Of a DNA stretch of 64,000 nt, positions 37,836-49,688 are shown one piece after another; the first letter of the stretch is position 1, and each line of letters begins with the position of its first letter. The position numbers were made by a program, and so were the translations under genes. The notes beneath the pieces were generated by a model. The model ran no database searches. It was not told the DNA's origin and was given only the letters and a program-made list of their open reading frames with translations. This DNA comes from Daucus carota subsp. sativus (lineage: Eukaryota; Streptophyta; Magnoliopsida; Apiales; Apiaceae), in assembly GCF_001625215.2 (NCBI RefSeq), contig NC_030381.2:2133131-2197130 (forward strand). The letters run 5' to 3'.

Positions 37836-38289
37836 TCACTTTTTACAAATACTTTCACAGTCTTGTCTAGTTCCAGTACAACTCTTATTAGTACTACAAC
37901 ACCAACAAGTTGACGGCTCTGTTCCTATTTCTGTATCCAGACATATCTTAGGATAGCAGAAACCATTGTCACCTTCAGACGATGTCTTAGTTGTCACACC
38001 TGCTGACTCGTCGTTTTTCCGCGAAATGAATGACTTCTCGTCGATCATCATGCCTGCTTCAAAAATCGAAAAGCTTCAAACATCAGCACAATTACTCTAT
38101 ATAAAGACCATAATATTATTTGATCTCATCATTGTAGTAAATTACGAAATAGTCCAATGGTAAAGACGTATCCCCAGTATCGGAATGAATCAACGGGATA
38201 CAGGGGACATACTTACATTCATGGAGAACAAACTGGCAAACAAGAACTATGTAAAACAATTTCACTAGGTGCAGCTTAGAAGGGGCCAT
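37836..38289 (-). CDS. Secreted cysteine-rich peptide, ESF1-like (copy 1)
   Basis: Two exons on the minus strand, 38289-38217 and 38053-37836, joined in phase inside a Cys codon (T|GC), give 96 residues. The signal peptide is MAPSKLHLVKLFYIVLVC..., followed by a variable propeptide-like stretch and eight cysteines: C-x4-C-x11-C-x-C-C-x5-C-x6-C-x3-C. This spacing and the CxCC core match the EMBRYO SURROUNDING FACTOR 1 family, small secreted peptides from maternal tissue that act in early embryo patterning in Arabidopsis. A second copy with the same intron phase and Cys spacing lies at 45248-45681. Family call rests on the cysteine pattern; the role is inferred. Confidence 0.8.
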
Positions 38290-38786
38290 GAGTATATTGA
38301 ACTGCTAATAGATTTTATTGCTTGATTATACAAAAATGGTGTTTATATCATATAAACGTTATCTGTTAGCATTAATGCTGGCCTATAAAGTACAAAAGTT
38401 GAGGTCACCAGAAAGATCTGCATTGCTGCCTCGAGATAAATCTAGATCATCTTTTCTTACTCCCTCTAAAATACAATACAAACGTTTGATTTTTTGACAC
38501 ACATTTCGAAATTTTTTGACCGCATAGTTAAAATCATTATTTTTTAGAATTTTCTTTTTTTGACAGAAATATATAAGTAATATTATAATTCAAATTTTTT
38601 TAAAAAAATAATGATATTAACTATGCGGTCAAGAATGTAGAAATGTGTGTCAAAAAAAATCAAACGAACTATATTTCTAAACAGAGGGAGTATTTAGAAA
38701 AAAAAAACTTTTATAATTTTAAGTGATGACCAACATTTTCTTTTTCTTTTGTTTTTTATTGAAACTACCAACATTTTCCTAAAACT
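38290..38786. other. Upstream region of ESF1-like copy 1
   Basis: Promoter region of the minus-strand peptide gene, then a Stowaway-type MITE. No other gene. Confidence 0.5.
38460..38690. mobile_element. Stowaway-type MITE
   Basis: Starts CTCCCTCTAAAATAC and ends AAACAGAGGGAG, flanked by TA. Subfamily with the interior 'GACACACATTT...TATGCGGTCAA', close to the copy at 57019. Confidence 0.8.
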
Positions 38787-39560
38787 ACCAACATATGAGC
38801 ACGGTTGGATAGCCTAGTGGTTAAGGGCTTGTCCTCTGTCGTCCCAGGTCTTGGGTTCGACCCTGGCTCATGTCGAGAATATCTTAGAACAGATACTCAT
38901 TTGTAAGGCTATAAGTAGAGGTGGCAATATGGATGCAAAACCATTAAACCAATCCAAACCAAACCAAACCAAAATTGTGAATTTGAATCCATTTAAAATC
39001 ACATTTAGAAAAATGGATTTGGTTTGGTTTTTAGTCTCACATTTTTCACAAAATATGGTTCTAACCACATTTGGTCTCACTTTTAACACTATTATGTTCC
39101 TTTTGGTTTTTAGTCTCACATTTTTCACAAAATATGGTTCTAACCACATTTGGTCTCACTTTTAACACTATTATGTTCCTTTTTTTTACTTTCTTTCTTT
39201 TTGCTAATTATCACACATGCATATCCCATGGTTCGAACTCATGACCTTACTTGGAGAAGCCAAGAGCTTAAACCACTCCATCAACTCACACACTCACACA
39301 TAATTTTGTTATATTTAGTATTCATTATATTGTGATTTGAGTGTATTAACTTTTGTTCATTATATAAAACTTATTTTTACTTACTAAACTAGTTACCCAT
39401 AATTCAAACTAAAACCATAACCACATTTTATTAAAATATGGTTTGGAAATGGTTTTGGTTCTTCTACCCAAACCAAATTCATTTTATAAGAACCAAAACC
39501 AAACCAAAACCACATTTTGCCACCTCTAGCTATAAGCCATATTTGTCAAAAAAAAAAAAA
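38787..39560 (+). mobile_element. tRNA-derived SINE, split by a hAT insertion
   Basis: A-box-like TAGCCTAGTGGTTAAGGG at 38810-38827 and B-box GGGTTCGACCC at 38853-38863; 3' end CATATTTGTC plus poly-A at 39548-39560. Target duplication of at least 20 bases (starting ACTACCAACATTTTCC) at 38764-38786 and 39560-39582. The element 38916-39528 sits inside it. Confidence 0.85.
38916..39528. mobile_element. hAT-type element nested in the SINE (613 bp)
   Basis: Ends TAGAGGTGGCAA and TTGCCACCTCTA; exact 8-bp duplication GCTATAAG at 38908-38915 and 39529-39536. It contains a 79-bp tandem duplication (39026-39104 and 39105-39183) and AACCAAAACCAAACC-type repeats at both ends. No transposase. Confidence 0.9.
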
Positions 39561-39582
39561 CTACCAACATTTTCCTAAAACT

Positions 39583-40925
39583 TACATAATTGGGTTTTTA
39601 GTAATGACCAATATCTTGTTGAATACACAGACTCACAGAGACGAAGAGCGTGTTTGTCTAGTATTCGAGTCACAGAATAAACCTGTAACTTTAAATTGTC
39701 TAGTATTTGAGTCGCAGCGTAAACCTGAAAAACATCCGTTTGCTTGATAAAACTGAAGCTTGTTTAAAGGCAGCAATTGGTAAAAACGGTTTCAAAGTCA
39801 GAAATTGATTTGAGATGCATTTTTTTAGTGACTTAATATTTTTATATTTTTGAATAAAATTATTTATAACATATAAGTTATCCATAAATCAATTGTATTT
39901 TTATTATTATATTTTTAATAGCTCAAGCCATTAGTAAATTAAAATTATTCAAACATTTTAATCCTCAACGTCATTACATTTTAAACTTCGACCTTATTAC
40001 ATTTACGGGGTGTATTCGATTGGGATTTTAATGGACTGTTTTTTAGTTTATGGATTTTAATGGATTGTATGTGATTTTGATTTTGTGCGGATTCTTGATA
40101 AAATGTCGCGGAGTTTATAGGATTTAAGCACAATGCTTCAAAATCCCATTGATTTTGATGAGATTTCAAAAAACTTAAAATACACTACAAAATCCATCAT
40201 TTTATGAAATCCAAAAAAATCCATTAGCATTTGAATACCATCAGATTTTAATGGATTTTAAACAATCCCAATTGAATACCATCGGATTTTAAAACATAAT
40301 CTAAAATCCCAATTGAATATCACCAGATTTTATAGCATAATTTAAAATCCCAATCGAATACCTCAGGATTTTAATAGATTTCAAACAATCCCAATCGAAT
40401 ACCCTTAGATTTCATGAATGAAAAAAAATGCTTTAAAATCTCAATCCAATACACCCCTCTTAGTCACGTTAAGTCGATAAACACAATTTAAACTCAGCCA
40501 AGACGGCTCCAAATCACCGTTCTTATATTTAGTTATAAAAAAATTTGTTCAAATACATTAATTTTATACATAATTTTTAAGTACTTTTGAATTACTTCAT
40601 AATCAACATCATTCTACTCGAACACTTTTCTATTTATTTTCTATGCTGCAAAATATAATGCAAAACGTAATACACAGATTGCTAGTTGTCTTAACAAACT
40701 CAAAACAAGATAATTTTAAAATCTGAATCATTAGTAAAATCTGAGGATGTAAAACAGGTATTCGTCTATTCGAGTCTTCAATTTAAAATCCCCACATTTA
40801 TTTAGTTACAGACATCTCTTCGCATTTGACTCAAAAATCCCCACACTTCAAAGAACTGAAATCACTGACAAATCTAAATGATATCAAATTTTTTAGTTTT
40901 TAATCACCGACTTTCAGAACAATGC
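39583..40925. other. Spacer between the SINE and the monooxygenase gene
   Basis: AT-rich and gene-free apart from the Tourist-like element at 40006-40459. Short ORFs near 39517-39885 look random. Confidence 0.5.
40006..40459. mobile_element. Tourist-like MITE (454 bp)
   Basis: CGGGGTGTATTCGATTGGGATTT and its inverted partner AATCCAATACACCCCTC (TIR of about 23 bases, in part), with TTA at 40003-40005 and 40460-40462. The interior repeats 'CCCAATTGAATACCATCGG' several times. Confidence 0.75.
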
Positions 40926-43900
40926 TTATGATAGTGGCTCGCACTCGAAGTTTGTGTGTTCCAGTATCGGTCCAAGCCTTACTACCTTAGGAATAACAAT
41001 ATTGTTCCGAACAGAGCATACCAGAGGATTATCCAACTGCAGGAGAGTCCCAACGAGATTTGCACGAATGGTTAATGGAAAAATCCGCGGCCATCTTTCA
41101 GTTTCGTAGGACTTAAGTGCATTTTCAACGGATTTTGGTTCGGACTTGATTGCTGATGCAAGCTTCCTTGCCAAAACTACTGCATCCTCCAGGGCACAGC
41201 AAGCACCCTGTCCCAGATTGGGAGTCATAGGGTGCCATGCATCGCCAACCAGCACCACACTGCCAGTTGACGCAGAAGGGCTTATGGTTGGCCACAACCA
41301 TCGGTCTACTAGTGGCGTTCTGATAATTGTATCGTCAGGTGTCACATCTATGATGTTTAGGAGCTCCAGTGGCCAGTTCTTAACTAGTTCACCAGTTTGC
41401 TTCTTCAAGACCGAAGGATCAGTTATCTTTGGACCTGCCATAGAAATAAATAAATTTTAGAACAACGCAAAAATAATGGATATAGCTCGTTACCTGGAGT
41501 TGAGGTATGACTGATGGCATAGTTGCACATTAAAAATCTTCGTTGATTTTATTTAAAAAGGTTGATTTAGCTAGTTACCTGGGGTTGAGCTGTTAAAGCA
41601 AACGAACCAGTAAACTTTTGTAGGGGAAACTGGGACATATCCAGCTCGTACCCCTCTACCATAAATGTAGTTCACCTTTGGCTCAAATGGCTGTCCGTCT
41701 GGGTAAAATGCAAGACCACGAAAAGCACAATGTCCTACATATTTAGGCTCTGGAAATCCCATCCATGTAGCTATTGGGGAGCGGATACCATCACAGCCTA
41801 TCACAATCTGTGTAGAAATTATGTAGTATTAGCAACCAAAAGATTATAAACCCTCAAGTGTTTGGAATTCTTGTTAATCAGTTGATAAGGCCGCATGGGG
41901 ATAATCATGTAGGAAACATACGAATGAAAAGCGTTTCATCATATTTTTGTCAAATGACATTCATATTCTAAAAGTACAATTGGAGCTCAGATTAGCTACC
42001 TTAGCAGATAATTGGGTTCCATCCGTGAGTTTTAGCAATGTTTCACCACTTCCGCCTTTATCAATCTTAGCAAGTTTTGAAGAAAAACGAATTGCATCTG
42101 GTGGAAGCTGATTTGCAAGAGTCTCAAGAAGTATTCCCCTCTCCACAGCACGAACCTCTTGGCTGTCAGTAATTGTGATAGAGTCATACAGAGTACAGAC
42201 CATTAATGGAAAAAGAAATCTGCTTTGGATGTTGACTACGACAATCTAATAATACCTCTCGTCTTCCTCTTTGAACTTAAATGAGCGCAACTCCCTTCCA
42301 TCTTCTGTATTTATTGCCATCCTGTACAGCTGAATACATGGAAAAGTTAGGGAGAATGAAATGAAAAGGAAAGGAGTGTGTTGAACATATTTGCACTATT
42401 GTACTAAAGAAAGGTTTGATCGAAGAAGCTACTAAGTGTAACTTGTAAACTCAATTACGCTTTGATTTCATAAACCTCCTAAAGGAGCATCAAGACATTA
42501 GAATATCTGTCAGAGCAGGATTCAAATAATGGTTTGACATATGTGAAACTACTGAAGTTCATCCTTTTTCGCAAGCACTACAATAAACCAGTGATAACGT
42601 TGCAAGTTGCAACTACACTCATATACATCTTCCAAGAAAACGAAAAACATGAATGCTATAAGACTGTACGAATACGTGTTATATGCAGAAACCACTAATC
42701 AGGCAATCAACAGAAACCAACTCCTAGATGATCTGAATAAGATGGATAAGAAGGTGTTTTCAACTTTCCTCCCCCACATGCACAGAGCACAGTCGAAGAC
42801 ACTATGCTTCAAACTATTATACAAACCATCGTTATGTGGCTGCAATAGCAACATCAATCCTGATCCAGAATCGGGTTTGAAGCGCAAACTCAAACTTACG
42901 TCTTAGGTGTAAGTTCCAGTTAGAACTTCAGATGTGGCATTTAAGTTTCACAAAAATGCTTTTCATTTCAACAATTAAACATATCTCAGGGACTGTTCAA
43001 CCTTCGTTGAACATGGTAAAAATTCATGTTTGACGGATATTATAATATTAACAATTAACACTTAAAGCAGCAAATGTATAATTAGAAGCATAAATATCTG
43101 AAAAGATTGAAGCTATTGTGAATCTTTCAGTGTTGCAGCGAGCAAAGGAATAAGTCGTAAGAGTAGCTAAAAAGTATTTCTGATAACAAATATTGACTTA
43201 TAAGTTAAAATCAGCAGCTAAAAAGTACTTGTGTGATACTGAATATTGACTAGTAACAAAAAGAAGTTAGCCGGAAATCCTCTATCCCAATTTATAATCT
43301 ACTGATACACATGATCCATAACTACACAAAACTGCAGATGATATATACAGTCAAAGTATAATCTGATACAAATGAGTGGCTACTATTTTTCGAAAAAGAA
43401 AACAAACCCTTGAATTTCAAGAAACTGAGTCCGGAGATAATCCCCAACCCCCAAAGCATCCAACACCCTCCATCCATTCTTAAACAATGTCAGAGATGTT
43501 CCTCCTGTCCTCAATGACTCTGCTTGTTCAAGTACCACCGACTCAATTCCCAACCTTAAAATCACAACAAAAATGAAATAGTCAAATTTCATAAACTTAA
43601 ATCCGGACACTGCAGAAAATATTGTCCAAACGTCAACTGATCCACTCTCGACCCAAAATTGAGTTTTCAACCGAGTGGACTTCTAAATTTTTTAATAGGA
43701 TCATATCATACGATTCTAGTAAAATCTCAATATTGATCCAAAAATGAGTTTTTAAAAAATTTAATAGGATCCTAACTAACCGATTCTCGTAAAATCTCAA
43801 TATCGATCCAAAGTTGAGTCTTTAACCAACTTCCGAAAATTTTAATAGGATCATATTTGACAAGTTCTCGTAAAATCTCAAGATATTATCTAGTTACAAC

Positions 43901-44239
43901 AATTCGGGTTTTTGGGAGAACTATAATCTAGTTACAGCAACTCGGGTTTTAGGAGAACAAGTAACTTAACGGTTTGCATGCATACAATAACATACTGGCA
44001 GAAGGGTATATGCAGAATCTTGAATTTTGTAACCTGTGTAGCGAGACAGCAGTAGCCAGGCCTGCAATTCCAGCTCCAACAATGACTACATCTTGTTTCT
44101 GGCTCTGAACACTACTACTACATATTGTGAAACTGGAGGGTCTGAAATTATATGATAAAAAAGGCCTAGTTTTTGATTCAAGAAGTCTTGTAGTTGATAA
44201 AAATGGAGAATTTTGAAGAAATGAGTGAGATGACAACAT
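40926..44239 (-). CDS. FAD-dependent monooxygenase (plant MO1/MO2-like, UbiH family)
   Basis: Six exons on the minus strand join in phase to 439 residues: 44239-44034, 43554-43408, 42321-42256, 42162-42000, 41807-41579, 41434-40926. After a Ser/Thr-rich N-terminus of about 50 residues, possibly a plastid transit peptide, come the FAD motifs of group A flavin monooxygenases: VVIVGAGIAGLATA (GxGxxG), the DG motif GCDGIRSPIA, and the GD motif GDAWHPMTPNLGQG followed by ACCALEDA. Exon 2-4 joins (IQG|MAI, DE|SQEVRAVERG) agree with plant monooxygenase 2-type proteins. Relatives use FAD and NAD(P)H to hydroxylate aromatic substrates; the substrate here is unknown. All motifs are intact. Introns 1 and 2 are long; intron 1 carries tandem repeats. 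Confidence 0.9.
43640..43960. repeat. Minisatellite-like tandem repeats in monooxygenase intron 1
   Basis: About three imperfect ~75-bp units with 'TTTAATAGGATC', 'GATTCTCGTAAAATCTCAA' and 'GATCCAAAnnTGAGT', followed by a ~40-bp pair with 'CTAGTTACAnCAACTCGGGTTTT'. Confidence 0.75.
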
Positions 44240-45247
44240 AATTCTAGTCTCTAAAACATAAAGATTTTATGCAATAACAAAAAAATGTCAACATTTATCT
44301 TTTTCTATATATGTTTCTGCATAAATAATCTGCATAAATTCCATGGGAGAGGTGTAAGCATGTAAACAACTCAAATGTGTGATGGAGATTAGAGGGTTGG
44401 CCCATCTTTTTGGTTCTGAAAGCAGCTACACGATAAGCTTCAAAATTTGGAGATTCAACTCTTATTAATAATTTTAATTTAATTTTTAAAATTTGATTTT
44501 ATAAAAATGTACTCCCTCCGTCCCCCTGAGTAGTATACATTGGGGGACGGGGGCGCGGCACGGACTTTAATGCTCCTGCAAAATGTAGTTGTGTAATCTA
44601 TTTTTAAACTTTTTCTTTTCTGAATTAAAGTTTGGATGTTATATTTTTATACAGAAAAAGAAAATCATAAAAATAAGTTACGGAACTATATTTCATAAGA
44701 GCATTGAAATGCGTGTCGAGCAGTTAAAAAGAAACGTATATAATTAAATGGGACAGAGGGAGTATAAAACTGTTACAAAAGAAATTTATAATATATTTTA
44801 TCATATTAATAATTTTTATACACAAAGCTGTACCAAAAATTACCAAAACACTTTAATTAATTAAATTTAAAATTATTTTTCAGTTATAATTAACTTCTCA
44901 CATATAAATAATAAACACTTTTTTTTGAGTTAATCTAAACGGCACCATCATCTTTACTCTGTTTTCAATGATTTTGTGAAGTAGTTTCGTTCTTCGAATT
45001 CCATAATCAGTATTTTCATTTTCTGAATATATTTAATAATTTATCAAAAAAATACTAATTTTCATTCATTTATATCGATTTAAAATATTTTGAACAATAT
45101 ATCGAAGAGATGTCAAAATTTAAATTTGATATTAGGAAACAAAATTTAAAACGTGAAAAAATTGACTCACTAGGATGACCTTTGTAATACAAATAGTAAA
45201 TTGAGGTTCAGTTTTAGTAATTATAGAAATTTATCAATTGACAAATT
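44240..45247. other. Spacer between the monooxygenase gene and ESF1-like copy 2
   Basis: Short promoter of the monooxygenase gene, then a Stowaway element and AT-rich DNA. No gene. Confidence 0.5.
44512..44762. mobile_element. Stowaway-type MITE
   Basis: Ends CTCCCTCCGTCCC and GGGACAGAGGGAG, flanked by TA. Same subfamily as 24298 and 48442; the last is in the opposite orientation. Confidence 0.85.
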
Positions 45248-45681
45248 TTAATGACAAAGGAGAAAACATTGCTTGGGATCATCTGTGCACATCCTATTAA
45301 GCGGACAGCAGTAACAAACATCATCGGGTGTCGCCGGTGGTAACGAATGCGTCCCGGCATTCGTTAATCGTGTTCGTGTATTTTCGTGCGATGCGAGACA
45401 AATAACCGGATCGCAGATCTGTTGACTGGATCGCTTAGATGAACCACTAGTCTTGGGTACTATGACAGACATTCTTTTGTCATCTTGATGAAAAATAAAC
45501 GGCTTCTTCTCAACCGCACCTATTTCGAAAATCGAAAAATCATCAAATTTTTACGATAAAAATAATCTAGTGATAAAAACGTATCGGAAAAAATGTTGAC
45601 ATACTTACATTCATCGATAAGAAATTGGCAAACGAGAACAATGTAAAACAATTTGACAAGGTGCAGCTTAGAAGTTGCCAT
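45248..45681 (-). CDS. Secreted cysteine-rich peptide, ESF1-like (copy 2)
   Basis: Two minus-strand exons, 45681-45609 and 45519-45248, joined in a Cys codon (T|GT), give 114 residues. The signal peptide MATSKLHLVKLFYIVLVCQF is nearly identical to copy 1, and exon 1 has the same 73-base length. The mature part keeps eight cysteines as C-x4-C-x27-C-x-C-C-x5-C-x6-C-x3-C: all spacings after the second loop equal copy 1, while the loop between Cys2 and Cys3 is 27 instead of 11 residues. Ends QCFLLCH. The pair is a local duplication with strong divergence of the secreted part, as expected of fast-evolving peptide ligands. ESF1-like family by cysteine pattern; function inferred. Confidence 0.8.
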
Positions 45682-46379
45682 ATTTTGAGAAATTATATTG
45701 GTCGAATGTAAAATTTGCTTGCATGAGAACATGAGATGGTGTATTTATATGCGAAATTGGCTGGGATTAGCTCAAAAAAAAGTAAAGATTTAAATGTGAA
45801 TATTTGGAGTAAATATTTTTTAATGTATTTGTAACGGGTGCTAATTGAAACAGTAAAATCCATTTATATCATAAATCTTTGATGTTACGAATCTGTAATT
45901 GCTAAAAAGTGATGTTGTAATCTCTGAAACGGGTATGTATTATCTTGTAAATATGAAATTATTTAGAAAAAAGATAGCGTGGGGGAGATTTTGAAAATGT
46001 GATTTTAAGTTTTAACCGCAAAATAATAATTTAAGCCTACAATCACTCAGCGTTACGTGTCCGAATGTATAAGTATAAAATAGCAGTAGAATCTCTTTAT
46101 TTACAAATTTAAAGATAAATTATTTGAAAAAAAAATCTTAGATTTGAATAATATTAGATTTGAATATTAAAATTAAATATAATTTAACAGTCTGATTTAA
46201 AATTACTTGATTTTGAAAATAATTCCAGTAAAGTTATTTGATTTTGGAAATAATTCCAAAATCTTGATATTTCAGCGTAATGGTGGAGGTGCTGCTTAAT
46301 GATCCATGAGTAAAATTAAGATAAAGATATGAAACTACTCAACATTATTTCAATTTTCAAGTTATCTTAGTTTTCTTTT
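45682..46379. other. Upstream region of ESF1-like copy 2
   Basis: AT-rich promoter and spacer; no gene or defined element seen. Confidence 0.5.
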
Positions 46380-47059
46380 GAGTTATATGCAATTGGCACC
46401 CCTTATGTTTGGACATAATGCACATTGCACCTAATAGTTTTGGAAAATACACTTTGCAGCCCTAGACTTTTAACCCATAGACATTTTGCACCCTTTCCGT
46501 TAATTTCTGCCGTTACCGTTAAGTTTTGCAGGGGCATTTTGGGAAATTTAATTATATTTAATTAAAATCAGACCTTTATTTAAATTTTCTGACCATCTTT
46601 TTCGGAAAAACTTAACGAACGAAAGTTGTAGAGAATAAAAAAATCTTTTTAAAACTATAAGGTTCAAAATTTTCGTAATTCTTTTTATAATTATTCTAAA
46701 AAAATTCAAAAATTAGAAATCTTGTAAAAATGAACAATCGTTTTTAATTAATTATTTAAATTTTGAACCTTATTGTTCTAAAAAGATCTTTTTATTCTCT
46801 ACAACTTTCGTTCTTTAAGTTTTTCCGAAAAATATCGTTTAGATGGTCAGAAAATTTAAATAAAGGTCGGATTTTAATTAAATATAATTAAATTTCCCAA
46901 AATGCCCCTGCAAAACTTAACGGTAACGGCAAAAATTAACGGAAAGGGTGCAAAGTGTCTACGGGTTAAAAGTCTGGGGCTGCAAAGTGTATTTTCCAAA
47001 ATTATTAGGTGCAATGTGCATTATGTCCAAACATAAGGGGTGCCAATTGCATATAACTC
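46380..47059. mobile_element. MULE-type foldback element (680 bp) with ~300-bp inverted arms
   Basis: Starts GAGTTATATGCAATTGGCAC and ends with its reverse complement. The arms pair with few mismatches over about 300 bases each, leaving only a short centre near 46690-46750. The 9-bp sequence TTTTCTTTT flanks both ends (46371-46379 and 47060-47068), the Mutator-type target length. No transposase ORF. Confidence 0.85.
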
Positions 47060-47068
47060 TTTTCTTTT

Positions 47069-49382
47069 TCTCTCTTCTCTAGCCTCCCTCTTTTCATCCC
47101 GACGGGGCTTCCATCGGTTTTCCGGTGGAAAGCCCCAAATCTATCCGTTTGATTGCTTGTTCTTTAATTGTTCTTGCTTTTTCATTGATTTTCTTAATAA
47201 ATCTTTCTCTTTAGGGAAAATTTTCTTAGATCTGTATCATCAAGATTTTCGATTTTCGTTCTTATTTGTTTCCAGAGAGTTTTTTTGGATTTGTGAGTGG
47301 ATCGATTATCTCCTACACGTCGTGGTGCAAATTTAATTGTTTTATTTTGTTTGGATTTTCTCTAGTTTGTTTTGGTTATTGTTTGATTTCTCTTCCTGGT
47401 GAGAGTGTGTGATTTTTCTCTCCTTCTTTTGTGGGAGTTGATTTGGATTTGTCGATAAAAGTCTTCCGGGAATTACATTTGTGGTTGATAGCTCAAACAG
47501 AGTTTTTGGAAAAGATGGTGATCACAAAACAAGGAACTATACATGTACCATCGTCAATTTTAACATTGCTTATTTGTCTCATCTTGGGTATAAAGACATG
47601 CATGTTAATTTTTTCTATGTTTGTTCGACTCGATCATTCTTGTAGATGCCGTATGACTATTATTTATTGAATTATCTCCTTTTCTTCAAAAAAAATTTAA
47701 AATATATTAAATATGATAGTATTAGTAGTATTAGTTTAATATATATCACATCAGTTAAATAAAATGTGATGATTAATCAGATTTATCATCACAATTTTTT
47801 TTTTTGAAGCAAGATTTATCATCACATTTAAAAATCGACTAGAAGAGGTCCAAGAGAATTAATCAACGGAAAAGAAGATTTTTTTAACTATGATCCATCT
47901 ACCCTTGTGCTTAAAAGCTGGAAGGTCTCTTTTTTTTTTTCCCCTGCTAATTAAAAGCCGGAAGTTGTTGACAACAAAGTTGATAAAGAAGCACAGCTTT
48001 ATCACAACAAGTGTAGAAACGCAATAAGCTTGTGCGTTTGTGATTTGTCATTGCCAATTCTTTTTGGCAAGGAATCCAATGCTTTAACATGACCTTTCAT
48101 ATAAAGACACCTTCCAGCTTTCCTACAACTGGACACCCTCACATTTCACTTTCTATCCTTCCTCTCCACTCATTCCACCCAATTCTAAGCTAAGGACGGA
48201 ATCAAAAGAGAAAAGCAAATTACAGAATTTAGTGGAGAAATATAATTGAATGAAATTATGATCATTTTTCAAATTGAATCGAATTGATTACTTGTGGTGC
48301 CCGTACTGCATCACATTTTCGTACAGTGGTCATGAGTTTCTTTATGTTTCTACTTTATCTATACCAACTTTACTCACTGTCAGTGGTTATGGTATTCATC
48401 ATTAGCTTTGCCACAATTACAGTTGCATTTATAATACAGTATTCCCTCTGTCCCATTTAATTGTATACGTTTCTTTTCAACTGCTCGACACACATTTCAA
48501 TGTTCTTATAAAATATAGTTCCGTAACTTATTTTTGAGATTTTCTTTTTCTGAATAAAAATATAACATCCAAACTTTAATTCAGAAAAAAAAAATTTTAA
48601 AAATAAATTACACAACTACACTTTACAGGAGCATTAAAGTCCGTGCCGCGTCCCCGTCCCCAATGTATACAACTCAGGGGGACGGAGGGAGTATATATTT
48701 TACAAAAGTTCCATCTCCAACACCCGGACAGTTTTAATCACATGTATACCCGTTGCTTAGCACAATATCATTCAAACAAAAAATTATCTCATTGCACGTG
48801 TATGCTACTATAGTTCGTATAATATGATATAACTCTTTTAAAGTTGAAATAATAAAAATAGTTATATTATTGCAAATCAATACAAATATCAATTAATATG
48901 AAATAATTATACTTTTAAAAAAATATAGAATAATTATTCTCATTATTCTCGTCTGAGTTGATGCACATATGACATATGTAATTATTCTTTTTACAAAGAA
49001 TATATAGAATCTTATTCAAAAAAAAAAAAGAATATATAGAATCTTATCAACCCATACCACACACTCTGATATTCCCTCATCTTTATCTTATCTTCAAGAT
49101 AGAAAGTTTTAGCAATGTTCACTTCTTTTTGGCCATTTTCCCCTCAGTTCTGTAACGTAGCATTTTACTATATAATATTAATGTCTAATTAAAAAAAATA
49201 CAGAATGATATTGCATTTTAAAATTATAAGTAAAATCACGCATATAAGTGGCTTTTTATATAAAAAGCTCATTTCACAAATATGTTAGGACTTAATTGTG
49301 AAATTGGTTTTGATTATAAGGTTGATCACAATGCAGTAAGGTTCACATAATCTGTAGATAATGAAGACTACATACACAAATT
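47069..49382. other. Gene-poor region between the MULE and the AGP-like genes
   Basis: 47069-47690 is T-rich with open frames (for example 47431-47670) that I do not recognise and do not call as genes; it looks like unspliced leader-type sequence or a repeat. The rest is AT-rich with one Stowaway element. Confidence 0.4.
48442..48691. mobile_element. Stowaway-type MITE
   Basis: Left end TTCCCTCTGTCCC, right end GGGGGACGGAGGGAG, flanked by TA. Confidence 0.85.
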
Positions 49383-49688
49383 TTAAACCAGGAACACTGC
49401 TCCTCCCAGTAATGCTACCATGGCCAGGCTACTAGTTCCATGCTTGAAACCCGCGAAGCCTTGGCTAGACGAGGAAGGGGTGTAGCGCGGGATTCCACTG
49501 GTGGAGCTACCTCTCGATCCCCTCAGGGACATGGAAGGTGCTGGTGCTGGTTCTGAAACCAGGGGACCAGGGCCCTTGGCCGGAGAAGTCATTGTGCTGG
49601 AGTGCAACACTGCCGGAGCTTGGCCAGAGGATAAGACAACAAACGTATATGAGAAGATTAGCATGAGCATGACACGCGGGAGGGACAT
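49383..49688 (-). CDS. Arabinogalactan-type GPI-anchored protein (copy 1)
   Basis: Intronless, 101 residues from the ATG at 49688; the frame is open 23 codons further up, but this Met directly precedes a clean signal peptide (MSLPRVMLMLIFSYTFVVLSSG) that matches the neighbour's start. The mature part begins QAPA and is rich in Pro, Ala, Ser and Thr with AGP glycomotifs (SPAKGPGP, EPAPAPS). A hydrophobic C-terminus (SLAMVALLGGAVFLV) fits a GPI-anchor signal. Such proteins are O-glycosylated at the cell surface. Paralogue at 50643-51131 with the same ends. Confidence 0.8.
   Translation of the reverse strand: MSLPRVMLMLIFSYTFVVLSSGQAPAVLHSSTMTSPAKGPGPLVSEPAPAPSMSLRGSRGSSTSGIPRYTPSSSSQGFAGFKHGTSSLAMVALLGGAVFLV

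Noticed and set aside
38800-38875. Possible intact tRNA gene
   Set aside because: A and B boxes are present, but it lies at the head of an element with a poly-A tail and long target duplication, so it is a SINE head.
47040-47670. Two open frames that could be a short gene
   Set aside because: Composition is T-rich and low-complexity; no recognisable domain, no splice-consistent extension and no clear promoter.
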